From contig SXWG01000156.1 in assembly GCA_005789925.1 (NCBI GenBank), forward strand, positions 1-25,126: a stretch of 25,126 bases of DNA, given 5' to 3'. Within the stretch, counting starts at the first letter, position 1; every line of letters starts with the position of its first letter. A program made the translations under genes and the position numbers. Shown piece by piece: positions 6,500 to 13,597 of the stretch. Source of the stretch: Actinomycetota bacterium. Lineage in GTDB: Bacteria; Actinomycetota; Acidimicrobiia; Acidimicrobiales; Ilumatobacteraceae. Below the pieces are notes generated by a model. The model was not told the DNA's origin. It saw only the letters and a program-made list of their open reading frames with translations, and searched no databases.

Positions 6500-7110
6500 T
6501 GCTTCTGTCCCACTATCGCGAGGTGCACTGAATCTGCTGTGGCCATTTCTGCAGCGAATTGTGACGGCACACGAAGAGTGACAACGGCCTTCGGTTGAAA
6601 CTCGCTTGGAAGTGCGACCGCAGAAACACTCGCACTGGGCTTGAGAGACAATGTTTCGACCCGCCCATCAGGGCGCTGAATTCGGACAGTGACAATGACG
6701 CTATGGCCGACTGTCACTGCCGGTGGGTACTGACCGTCCTCCAGTGCAACTGCAACAAGCGCTTGACTTGATGTTAGTGACGCATCTGGTCGCGTGAGAA
6801 GTGCCATGGGAAGTGGTCCGGGCTGTGCGACATCGCTCAGGACAACCAAGCCAGACAGATTCGAGGATTCGGAAGCATCGACAAACTGAGAAGCTGTGCT
6901 TTCTGGAACCTCGAATATGTCGAGATCTTCCACCGTTAGGACATGCCCAGATTCAAGTGGTCGGGTAGTACCTGCCACCTTGACTAGTGCGCTGGCATCA
7001 TCACGAAGAGCAAGGGCAGCAATGCCACCACCAAGCACGAGCGTAAGGCCCAGGAGTGTTTCAGGTCCGCGCCGGACACCCTTGGACAGCGCTAATACGC
7101 GCAGAGACAT
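6496..7110 (-). CDS. cpaB: CpaB/RcpC-like SAF-domain protein of the Tad pilus
   Basis: This 204-residue protein has one N-terminal transmembrane helix (about 19-36, LLGLTLVLGGGIAALAL). A SAF-type domain at about 44-106 contains VKVAGTTRPLESGHVLTVEDL and a later VVLSDVAQPGPLP. The remainder is beta-rich (VAVALEDGQYPP, VTVGHSVIVTV) and resembles the C-terminal part of CpaB/RcpC proteins. These support Flp pilus export through the cell envelope. It is the first gene of the Tad operon; the ATG at 7110 has a G-rich ribosome site (GGGGG) 8 bases upstream. The 119-base region before it must carry the operon promoter, but I see no convincing -35/-10 pair there. Confidence 0.85.
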   Translation of the reverse strand: MSLRVLALSKGVRRGPETLLGLTLVLGGGIAALALRDDASALVKVAGTTRPLESGHVLTVEDLDIFEVPESTASQFVDASESSNLSGLVVLSDVAQPGPLPMALLTRPDASLTSSQALVAVALEDGQYPPAVTVGHSVIVTVRIQRPDGRVETLSLKPSASVSAVALPSEFQPKAVVTLRVPSQFAAEMATADSVHLAIVGQKQ

Positions 7111-7229
7111 AGAAGTTGACCCCCATCATTGAACTTTGTCTCCCAAGTGTGTGGCGTCCGACAGTAACGATGGCAGAGAGCGATTACCAGTCGCCCCTCA
7201 ATCTTTTTTGCAAGAGCCTTTCAGCCCAA

Positions 7230-8126
7230 TCAACCAGAGGTTGTTGGTTCCTCTGCGGGGGCTTCCTCTTCGGTGCCTTCGGTGCCGTCACCGGAGTCTT
7301 CATTGCCCGCGGGCCAGATGCGTGGCCACAGTTCTTCATACGAGGGGACCTCGCACTCCACGTCTGATGTCACAACTTCGGCTTGGGTCTCGGTCTTGGC
7401 GCTGGCGGCCACTTCTGCACGAGCCAAGTTTCGCATCGTGCTCAACACACCGAACGCTGTGCCGAACTCGTTCTGCTGTGCATTGACGGTCTCATACACC
7501 GCTTCATACTGTGTCTCGTCGGTGATGTAGTCCTTGATCAACACAAGAGCGGTGTCCCAAGTGTCAAGGAACACATACAGCTTGTCCACGCACTCGAGCA
7601 CCGGATCGGCAGAGAGCACGGTCGCTTTACCAATTGACGTCGACAACTTAAGACGGTACTCCTTGTAACTGTCAGCGCGACCTTCCTCGTCTTTCAGTCG
7701 TTCGCCGAACTCTGAGCCTTCGGTTCCGAGATCTTGGTCGCGCACAAAGGACCACAGTGAGTCGACACGCGTCGACAACAAGTCAACGGAGACAGATAGG
7801 TCAGCGAGAGCTTCTGTCCAGATGCCGGTCATGGTTTCAAGGCGCGTCGCACGACGCTCTTCTGCTGCACTGTTCTGTCCCGACCGCAACGTGGCGAATG
7901 CACCCGCATATGCGACGAGCGCCGAAGAGAACACTGTCGCAAACGCAACGATGAACTCGGACGACTTGAAGAACGACTGCTTTGATCCATCCTTGTTGCG
8001 CTTCCTGCGTCGAAGAATCCAAAAGCGACGGCCGGCCTTGCCAGTTGAGATGCCCTCTGGCTCCACCGAATCTGCCGTCGTCGGTGGTTCTGGAATTGGA
8101 AGTTGGCCGTCCCCCGCGTCACTCAC
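7230..8126 (-). CDS. Membrane protein with coiled-coil region, unknown function
   Basis: About 298 residues; not a family I recognise. A proline-rich N-terminus (about 1-30) and a basic patch (RRFWILRRRKRNK, 33-45) precede one transmembrane helix (about 57-79, EFIVAFATVFSSALVAYAGA). A long helical, heptad-like region follows, with a single Cys (ECVDKLYVFLDTW) and a very acidic C-terminal tail (EEEAPAEEP). The basic patch before the helix suggests the N-terminus is cytoplasmic. I placed the start at GTG 8126 because a TACTGT hexamer lies 7 bases upstream. A longer reading to 8288 would overlap the first 100 bases of map on the opposite strand and is unlikely. Confidence 0.7.
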   Translation of the reverse strand: MSDAGDGQLPIPEPPTTADSVEPEGISTGKAGRRFWILRRRKRNKDGSKQSFFKSSEFIVAFATVFSSALVAYAGAFATLRSGQNSAAEERRATRLETMTGIWTEALADLSVSVDLLSTRVDSLWSFVRDQDLGTEGSEFGERLKDEEGRADSYKEYRLKLSTSIGKATVLSADPVLECVDKLYVFLDTWDTALVLIKDYITDETQYEAVYETVNAQQNEFGTAFGVLSTMRNLARAEVAASAKTETQAEVVTSDVECEVPSYEELWPRIWPAGNEDSGDGTEGTEEEAPAEEPTTSG

Positions 8127-8133
8127 GCATTCA

Positions 8134-8139
8134 ACAGTA
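8134..8139 (-). promoter_or_regulatory. Putative -10 element for leaderless transcription of the coiled-coil membrane protein gene
   Basis: TACTGT on the minus strand fits TANNNT and ends 7 bases before GTG 8126. No Shine-Dalgarno sequence is present. No good -35 is visible. Inference only. Confidence 0.3.
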
Positions 8140-8187
8140 GACCGGTTGGGCAGAGCCACCAGATTCCGCCGTAGCCTGAGAGACACT

Positions 8188-9162
8188 GTGACGACAATTC
8201 CCGACGTGCTTCCCGCCTCGAACGACCCCTGCTGGTGTGGCAGCGGTCGTAAGTACAAGCGGTGCCACAAAGGTTCTGAAGGACGCATTCAGCCTGGTGT
8301 CGTCAGCCCGATGCGACCGGTGCCAGGCCACATTGCAACGCCGCATTACGCCGACACTGGCGTCGTGAAGCGCACAGATGAAGCGCGTGTCAGAGCACCA
8401 GAGGTCATCGAGCGAATGCGTCACGCCGGGGTCATGGCCGCCGACATACTTCGTCGCGCCGGCGAAGTGGTGAAACCCGGTGTTACCACTGAAGAGATCG
8501 ACATTTTCGTGCACGACCTCACCATCGAATGTGGTGCATACCCGAGCCCGCTCAACTATCACGGGTATCCGAAGAGCGTGTGCACCAGCGTGAACGAAGT
8601 CATCTGCCATGGCATTCCCGACTCTCGCGCTCTTGAAGAAGGCGACATCGTGAACCTTGATGTCACCGTCTTCCTGAATGGTGTGCACGGCGACACCAAC
8701 GCAACGTTTCCGGTCGGCAGCATCAGCCAGACAGACGCCGATCTCATTCGCATCACCGAAGAATGCATGTGGAAAGGCATCGAGGCCGTTGTTCCAGGAC
8801 AACCCATCAATGAAATTGGTCGCGCCATCGAGAACCATGCGAAGCAGCACAAACTGGGTGTGGTTCGTGCCTTCATCGGACACGGCATCGGTGAGAACTT
8901 CCACACCGACATTCAGGTGCTCCACTATTTCGACCCGCGACACACGATGGTCATGAGGCCAGGAATGACGTTCACGATCGAGCCGATGATCACTCTCGGC
9001 ACATGGCAGCACCGCATGTGGGATGACGAGTGGACAGCGGTCACCTCTGACGGCAGCCGCACAGCGCAGTTCGAGCACATGGTCGTGGTCACCGAGACCG
9101 GCGTCGAGGTGCTCACCGCAGGGCCAGGAGCTGTGTCTCCCAGTGCCCCGTGGAAGCGGTAG
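8188..9162 (+). CDS. map: Type I methionine aminopeptidase with N-terminal SEC-C zinc motif
   Basis: This 324-residue enzyme removes the initiator methionine from new proteins. All five metal ligands are visible at the expected spacing: D158 (NLDVT), D169 (HGDT), H232 (GHGIG), E265 (TIEP) and E296 (QFEH), plus the active-site H141 (CHGIP). The N-terminus carries a SEC-C motif, C15-x-C17 and C26-H27 (DPCWCGSGRKYKRCH), which in actinobacterial MAP1c-type enzymes is thought to aid ribosome association. GTG 8188 gives the usual lead TTIPDVLPASNDPCWCG. TAGCCT lies 10 bases before it. The stop lies 23 bases before the preferred coaA start. Confidence 0.97.
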   Translation: MTTIPDVLPASNDPCWCGSGRKYKRCHKGSEGRIQPGVVSPMRPVPGHIATPHYADTGVVKRTDEARVRAPEVIERMRHAGVMAADILRRAGEVVKPGVTTEEIDIFVHDLTIECGAYPSPLNYHGYPKSVCTSVNEVICHGIPDSRALEEGDIVNLDVTVFLNGVHGDTNATFPVGSISQTDADLIRITEECMWKGIEAVVPGQPINEIGRAIENHAKQHKLGVVRAFIGHGIGENFHTDIQVLHYFDPRHTMVMRPGMTFTIEPMITLGTWQHRMWDDEWTAVTSDGSRTAQFEHMVVVTETGVEVLTAGPGAVSPSAPWKR

Positions 9163-9172
9163 TAGTTAGCCG

Positions 9173-9178
9173 TAGCGT
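9173..9178 (+). promoter_or_regulatory. Putative -10 element for coaA
   Basis: TAGCGT fits TANNNT and ends 7 bases before GTG 9186, with no ribosome binding site in between. It supports a leaderless start for coaA inside the map-coaA pair. There is no clear -35, so the pair may also be co-transcribed. Confidence 0.35.
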
Positions 9179-9185
9179 TCCGGTC

Positions 9186-10118
9186 GTGATTCGTCCAGAG
9201 GACGCCGCGCGATACATCGCCTTTGATCGCACCGAATGGGCCGACCTTCGTGCATCGACGCCTCTGACCATTCGCGAGCGCGACCTCGCGGAACTTCGCG
9301 GCATCAACGAGTACATCGAGCTAGACGAAGTCGCTGCCGTGCACCTACCAATCACGCGGCTTCTCAACTTGTATGTGAGTGCCACTCAGAACCTGCACAA
9401 GGTGTCGTCCACATTCCTCGGCACGATCGCACCGAAGGTTCCCTACATCATCGGCGTTGCCGGGTCAGTCGCCGTGGGAAAAAGCACGTTCGCCCGAATC
9501 CTCCAGGCGCTACTTGCACGATGGCCTGAACACCCGAAAGTCGACCTCATCACCACTGATGGTTTCTTGCTCCCGAACCAAGTGCTGCTTGATCGCGGCA
9601 TCATGAATCGCAAAGGTTTTCCCGAGAGCTACGACACCAAGCAATTGTTGCAGTTCCTTCGTGAGGTCAAAGGTGGCGCCCCGGAGGTCTCGGCACCGGT
9701 GTACAGCCATGTTCTATATGACATTGTTTCCGAAGCTGAAGTCGTCATTCGTCAGCCCGACATTCTCATTCTCGAAGGACTCAACGTGTTGCAGGTCGGC
9801 GCCGAGACAGATGAGTTCGTGTCGGACTACTTCGACTTCTCGATCTACATCGACGCCGACGAAGGCCACATTGAAGACTGGTACATCGACCGTTTCAAGA
9901 CCTTGCGTGAGACGGTGTTCAAAGATCCAAACAGTTTCTTTCGAAACTACGCACACCTCAATGAAGACGAAGCGATTGAAATCGCACGCGGCATCTGGCG
10001 TGACATCAACGGCAAGAACTTGTCTGAGAACATCGAGCCGACGAAGGCTCGCGCGTCACTCGTGGTTCAAAAAGGACACGACCACCGCGTGACCGGAGTG
10101 CATCTGCGCAAGCTTTAG
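9186..10118 (+). CDS. coaA: Type I pantothenate kinase CoaA
   Basis: CoaA phosphorylates pantothenate to 4'-phosphopantothenate, the first step of coenzyme A synthesis. The 310-residue reading contains the diagnostic P-loop GVAGSVAVGKST (about residues 90-101), LITTDGFLLPN, MNRKGFPESYD and LEGLNVLQ, all hallmarks of the prokaryotic PanK family. The C-terminal half ends with the usual PTKARASLVVQKG. Length agrees with actinobacterial CoaA (about 310). I prefer GTG 9186 because a TAGCGT hexamer lies 7 bases upstream; an in-frame GTG at 9150 would add 12 residues and overlap the end of map. The TAG stop overlaps the TAA stop of the convergent HTH gene. Confidence 0.95.
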   Translation: MIRPEDAARYIAFDRTEWADLRASTPLTIRERDLAELRGINEYIELDEVAAVHLPITRLLNLYVSATQNLHKVSSTFLGTIAPKVPYIIGVAGSVAVGKSTFARILQALLARWPEHPKVDLITTDGFLLPNQVLLDRGIMNRKGFPESYDTKQLLQFLREVKGGAPEVSAPVYSHVLYDIVSEAEVVIRQPDILILEGLNVLQVGAETDEFVSDYFDFSIYIDADEGHIEDWYIDRFKTLRETVFKDPNSFFRNYAHLNEDEAIEIARGIWRDINGKNLSENIEPTKARASLVVQKGHDHRVTGVHLRKL

Positions 10119-10477
10119 CGATGAATCGCGTTCAGGTAGTTGTACACGGTGATTCGTGATACTCCCATCGCGTCTGCCACGTCTTCCACTGCTCGGCGCA
10201 AAGTAAACGCCCCGAGCTCGTCGAGCAAACGAATGGCCTTTTGTTTGTCGTTACGTGACAGTCGCGAGAGTGGGCCGCCTAGTTCGCGTTCAACCGAGTC
10301 AATGAGGCGATCAAGCGCACCATGAAGTGGTGGAAGTCGCACGAGTGCGACGGTCTTTCCTTCCCACTGAATCGGAATGTCAGCTGGTTGCTGGTCATCT
10401 GACGACACAATCTGCGCACCGAGTGCAGCAAGCATCGGACTGATGGCTGCGAGGAGGGGGTGTTGAGCAGCGTCCAT
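10115..10477 (-). CDS. Short DauR/YheO-type helix-turn-helix protein
   Basis: 120 residues. The C-terminal half (about 73-119) has LSRNDKQKAIRLLDELGAF, a linker, then VEDVADAMGVSRITVYNYL. This matches the HTH domain of DauR/YheO-like regulators, where an R-V-(T)-x-Y-N-Y-L recognition helix ends the protein. Full-length relatives are about 200-240 residues with a PAS-like YheO sensor domain. Here the N-terminal part (about 1-70) is short and I cannot see that domain. It follows the thiamine-binding-like gene with no gap and is the last gene of a three-gene minus-strand unit. The ligand is unknown. It may regulate its own operon. Confidence 0.8.
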   Translation of the reverse strand: MDAAQHPLLAAISPMLAALGAQIVSSDDQQPADIPIQWEGKTVALVRLPPLHGALDRLIDSVERELGGPLSRLSRNDKQKAIRLLDELGAFTLRRAVEDVADAMGVSRITVYNYLNAIHR

Positions 10478-10720
10478 TTATTCGGGTCGTTCCGCATGGA
10501 CACTGACGTGAGTCGCACCGTTTTTGTAGGCGGCATCAAGCAAGGCTGCGACAGCGGTCGCGACCGACTCGCTTGGCGCTGAGAACGTGGAGCCGAACGG
10601 ACCGAAATCGACAGCGAAACCGAGCGCCTCAACAGCAGCAACAGCAGCTGTCACGTGCGGACCCGGCTCACCTTCGATGAACGGTTCGATGGTGAATTCA
10701 ACGTCGATATGTCGAGCCAC
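10478..10720 (-). CDS. Thiamine-binding-like protein (MTH1187/YkoF-type fold)
   Basis: This 80-residue protein opens with HIDVEFTIEPFIEGEPGPHV and continues with AAVEALGFAVDFGPFGSTF and YKNGATHVSVHAERPE. The pattern VEFT-EPF-EG-PGPHV, then VDFGPFGT, is that of the small thiamine-binding/DUF77 family with a ferredoxin-like fold. Members bind thiamine or related pyrimidines or act as small sensors, but the role in most bacteria is unproven. The start is GTG 10720, 9 bases after the stop of the Nudix gene, and the TAA stop abuts the ATG of the HTH gene. The arrangement suggests a ligand-binding partner for the HTH protein, which is inference. Confidence 0.8.
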   Translation of the reverse strand: MARHIDVEFTIEPFIEGEPGPHVTAAVAAVEALGFAVDFGPFGSTFSAPSESVATAVAALLDAAYKNGATHVSVHAERPE

Positions 10721-10729
10721 GTACTGATG

Positions 10730-11281
10730 CTAAGCGATGACCGCACGGTAACTCACCAGCCGAGGCAGAACCAGCGCGAGAGTGTCTGGAAGAAAGTTCT
10801 TCGCGGTGAGCCACTCGACGAGATGATGTGGCTTCACCCACTCCGCCCTCTGCACTTCACCGTCAGCGAATTGAAAGGGTCCGTTGTGAACAATCGAGTA
10901 ACACCAGGCGAGTAACAACGCAGATTCGTCGTCGTAGGCACCACTACCAAGTGGCTGCAAGATGGCGCTGTCGATGCCCAGTTCTTCCGCAAGCTCGCGA
11001 TGCGCCGCCGCCTCGGGATCCTCCCCAGGTGCGATGACTCCACCGACGGCACAATCCCACCACTCGGGCCAGAGATCCTTGTGCTCTGCGCGCTGATGGA
11101 TGAGCAGGTCTCCGTCATCAGAAAGCACCGCGATGAACACCGAGCGGTGGCGCAAGTTCTCGCGACGCATCTGTGCGCGTGTGACGAGACGAAGAACATT
11201 GCCACTGCGATCGACTTCTTCGACCATTTCGGCTTCGGCGCCCTGCCTTGCTGACATGGGCATGTGCCTACCATTGGGCAT
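10730..11281 (-). CDS. Nudix hydrolase (YfcD/Idi-like)
   Basis: About 183 residues. A complete Nudix box GVIAPGEDPEAAAHRELAEELGI (consensus G-x5-E-x7-REUxEExGU) spans about residues 81-103. Preceding sequence EEVDRSGNVLRLVTRAQM and LLIHQRAEHKDLWPEWWD is typical of the YfcD/isopentenyl-diphosphate-isomerase-like branch. The substrate cannot be read from sequence; Nudix enzymes hydrolyse nucleoside diphosphates linked to another group. I chose the ATG at 11281 because GAGGA lies 7 bases upstream. Alternatives are ATG 11263, 11257 and 11227. With this start its ATG shares two bases with the ATG of the divergent amidohydrolase. It is the first gene of the unit with the thiamine-binding and HTH genes. 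Confidence 0.9.
   Translation of the reverse strand: MPNGRHMPMSARQGAEAEMVEEVDRSGNVLRLVTRAQMRRENLRHRSVFIAVLSDDGDLLIHQRAEHKDLWPEWWDCAVGGVIAPGEDPEAAAHRELAEELGIDSAILQPLGSGAYDDESALLLAWCYSIVHNGPFQFADGEVQRAEWVKPHHLVEWLTAKNFLPDTLALVLPRLVSYRAVIA
11269..11274 (+). promoter_or_regulatory. Putative -10 element for the amidohydrolase gene
   Basis: TACCAT ends 5 bases before ATG 11280 with no ribosome site between, which fits a leaderless start. It lies inside the 5' coding part of the divergent Nudix gene. Weak evidence because no -35 is evident at 17 bp. Confidence 0.3.
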
Positions 11282-12554
11282 GGCTAAATCCTCGGAGACC
11301 GGCAGCACCGACAGCGTGCGCGAGCGACATGGGGCACCGGTCGGCGTGCTCGAGCAGGCCTCTGACGTGTTCGACCAGACAGTCGCTTTGCGCCGCAATC
11401 TGCATCGCTGGCCAGAGTTGGGCAACGACCTGCCAAAGACTCGCGAGCAGGTGATGGAGCAGATTCAACACCTCCCCCTCGACATCACGTTGCACTCGAC
11501 CACAAGTGGCATCGCGGCGATGTTGACAGGTGACAAGCCTGGTCCGACGGTGTTGCTTCGCGGCGACATGGACGCATTGCCAATGCCTGAGGACACCGAC
11601 ATCGATTTCAAGTCGAACGTGGACGGCATGATGCACGCCTGTGGTCACGACCAACACACCGCCATGTTGGTCGGTGCAGCCAAGGTGTTGTCTGCGCGCA
11701 AGTCCGACATCGCGGGACGCGTGTTGTTCATGTTCCAACCCGGTGAAGAAGGCTTCGGCGGTGCCAATTACATGTTGGATGAAGGCATCTTGGATGTGCC
11801 TCATCTCGCCGACGGATCCGAGTCACCCGTCACGGGTGCATTCGCGTTGCATGTGTCGACCAACATTCCGAACGGAATGCTCGCCATCAAAGGTGGTCCG
11901 ACGATGGCTTCGAGCGACACCTTGTCGATCACCATCACAGGAAGAGGTGGTCATGCCAGTTCGCCGCACTTCGCACTCGACCCCGTCCCTGTCGCCTGCG
12001 AAATCGTGCAGGCACTTCAAATCATGGTCACGCGCCGACTCGATGTCTTCGACCCGGGCGTCGTCACCGTCACCACAATCAGCGCCGGCACCGCGAGCAA
12101 CGTCATTCCAGAGTCGGTCGTAATCAAAGGCACCATTCGCGCTGTAAGCGAAGGAACGCGCAACAAGATCCATGACAACATCCGTCGTCTTGCTGAAACC
12201 ATCGCAGCAGCACACGAGATGACTGCCAACGTCGAACTTGGCTGGGGTTACCCCGTCACCGTGAACGATGCAGACTTCGCAGACTTCGCATTCGATGTCG
12301 CAACTGCACTGGTGGGTGACAAAGCCGTCATCAAGATGCCGGCACCTGTCATGGGCGCTGAAGACTTCAGCTACGTGCTGAACAAAGTGCCGGGCTCGAT
12401 GATGTTCCTTGGTGCGTCACCAGATGGCGTCGACCCACGCACGGCCCCACCGAACCACAGCAACCGCGCAGTGTTCAACGAAGCCACGATGAAGAACGGT
12501 GTTGCGATGTACACCTCGATGGCGTTGCGCCACCTCGGTATTCCGTTGTCCTGA
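11280..12554 (+). CDS. M20-family amidohydrolase/peptidase (hippurate hydrolase-like)
   Basis: This 424-residue metal-dependent amidohydrolase belongs to the IAA-amino acid/hippurate hydrolase branch of M20D. Visible motifs are LRRNLHRWPELG (37-48), LLRGDMDALPMPE (92-104), MHACGHDQHTAML (118-130) with metal ligands C121 and H123, QPGEEGFGGA (153-162) with catalytic/metal Glu, and FALHVSTNIPNG (188-199). The C-terminal part has MGAEDFSYVLNKVPGSM and PPNHSNRAVFNE, which carries the last metal His. It probably releases amino acids or acyl groups from N-acylated amino acids in the cytoplasm; no signal peptide is seen. It converges on dut with 5 bases between stops. Confidence 0.95.
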   Translation: MAKSSETGSTDSVRERHGAPVGVLEQASDVFDQTVALRRNLHRWPELGNDLPKTREQVMEQIQHLPLDITLHSTTSGIAAMLTGDKPGPTVLLRGDMDALPMPEDTDIDFKSNVDGMMHACGHDQHTAMLVGAAKVLSARKSDIAGRVLFMFQPGEEGFGGANYMLDEGILDVPHLADGSESPVTGAFALHVSTNIPNGMLAIKGGPTMASSDTLSITITGRGGHASSPHFALDPVPVACEIVQALQIMVTRRLDVFDPGVVTVTTISAGTASNVIPESVVIKGTIRAVSEGTRNKIHDNIRRLAETIAAAHEMTANVELGWGYPVTVNDADFADFAFDVATALVGDKAVIKMPAPVMGAEDFSYVLNKVPGSMMFLGASPDGVDPRTAPPNHSNRAVFNEATMKNGVAMYTSMALRHLGIPLS

Positions 12555-12559
12555 CTCGG

Positions 12560-13012
12560 TCAACGACCTGAGTGTCCGAAACCACCACCGCGGTCATTGC
12601 CGCCAAGTTCATCAACAACCACCCAGTCCACGTCTTCCACTTTCTGAATGACGAGCTGGGCGATGCGATCACCTCGTGACACGCGATACGGCCGTGTCGG
12701 GTCTGTGTTCAACAGCACCACTTTCAATTCACCGCGATAACCAGAGTCGATCAAACCGGGTGCATTCACCACACTGATTCCGTGGTTCAACGCAAGACCA
12801 CTGCGTGGCAACACGAACCCTGCATACCCCTCAGGCAGCGCGATGGCAATACCCGTGGGCATGAGCAGTCGTCCACCAGCTGGCGCAATGACACCGTCGT
12901 TGCGCGCATGCAGGTCAGTTCCGGCATCGCCATGACTCGCAGTGCGTGGCAAAGGCAGGGATTCATCGAGTTGCTTGATGTGAACCGCGACCATTGCCCT
13001 CACGCTAGGCAT
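12560..13012 (-). CDS. dut: dUTP diphosphatase (trimeric dUTPase)
   Basis: This enzyme converts dUTP to dUMP, which keeps uracil out of DNA and supplies dTMP synthesis. All five dUTPase motifs are present in 150 residues: I DAGTDL (29-34), II PRSGLA (69-74), III GLIDSGYRGE (86-95), IV GDRIAQLVI (114-122) and V RGGGFGHSG (141-149). The ATG at 13012 has AAGGG 6 bases upstream, better than the internal ATG at 12994. It is divergent from orn across a 42-base gap. Confidence 0.97.
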   Translation of the reverse strand: MPSVRAMVAVHIKQLDESLPLPRTASHGDAGTDLHARNDGVIAPAGGRLLMPTGIAIALPEGYAGFVLPRSGLALNHGISVVNAPGLIDSGYRGELKVVLLNTDPTRPYRVSRGDRIAQLVIQKVEDVDWVVVDELGGNDRGGGFGHSGR

Positions 13013-13042
13013 TCCAATCCCTTCTCTCCCAGACCAGCGACC

Positions 13043-13048
13043 TAGATT
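13043..13048 (+). promoter_or_regulatory. Putative -10 element for leaderless orn transcription
   Basis: TAGATT (close to TATAAT and fitting TANNNT) ends 6 bases before the GTG at 13055, and there is no ribosome binding site. Transcription would start at or next to the start codon. No good -35 is visible in the 42-base gap or the start of dut. Confidence 0.45.
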
Positions 13049-13054
13049 GTCTGG

Positions 13055-13597
13055 GTGCTGATTTGGATGGACCTAGAGATGACCGGTCTCAATCCAGAAG
13101 TGCACACCATCGTCGAAATCGCCACCATCGTCACCGATGACGAGCTGAACGTGGTGGCCGAGGGGCCCGATCTTGTCATTCATCAGCCCGATGATGTGCT
13201 GGCTCACATGGAACCGATCGTTGTCGAGATGCACACCAAGTCGGGGCTGCTCGAGGCCATCAAGACGTCGACCATGTCCTTAGATGAAGCCACTCGCCTG
13301 ACGCTCGATTTCATCCGTGAACACAGCCCAGAGCCGAACAAGATTCCGCTGTGTGGAAACTCGATTGGCACAGACCGGCGCTTCCTTGCCAAGTACATGC
13401 CCGACATCGAACACTGGTTGCACTACCGGTGCGTCGACGTCTCGAGTGTGAAGGAACTCGTGAAGCGTTGGTACCCAGGTCTTGAACATGCACGCCCATC
13501 GAAGGGTGGCACGCATCGTGCACTCGACGACGTCAAAGAGAGCATCAGCGAGTTGCGTTTCTATCGCGACAAGATCTTCAAGGAGAAGAAGTCGTGA
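13055..13597 (+). CDS. orn: Oligoribonuclease (DEDDh exonuclease)
   Basis: Orn degrades 2-5 nucleotide RNA fragments, including pGpG from cyclic-di-GMP turnover, to mononucleotides. The 180-residue protein carries the DEDDh set: D6 and E8 in WMDLEMTGL, D107 in GNSIGTDRRF, and H154 and D159 in GGTHRALDDVKES. Length is typical. The GTG at 13055 is needed to include the conserved LIWMDLEMTGL strand in full. The stop overlaps the GTG of the next gene (GTGA), so the two are translationally coupled. Confidence 0.97.
   Translation: MLIWMDLEMTGLNPEVHTIVEIATIVTDDELNVVAEGPDLVIHQPDDVLAHMEPIVVEMHTKSGLLEAIKTSTMSLDEATRLTLDFIREHSPEPNKIPLCGNSIGTDRRFLAKYMPDIEHWLHYRCVDVSSVKELVKRWYPGLEHARPSKGGTHRALDDVKESISELRFYRDKIFKEKKS

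Noticed and set aside
7226..7247. Nine-bp stem with one bulge over the stop of the 298-residue membrane gene
   Set aside because: Downstream on the transcribed strand there is an A run, not a T run, so it is not a rho-independent terminator for that gene.
8127..8288. N-terminal extension of the 298-residue membrane protein to an ATG at 8288
   Set aside because: It would overlap the SEC-C-coding part of map on the opposite strand, and the extra residues look non-native.
8131..9078. Long minus-strand open frame opposite map
   Set aside because: It has no recognisable motif and lies entirely under a gene with all catalytic residues; it is an antisense shadow.
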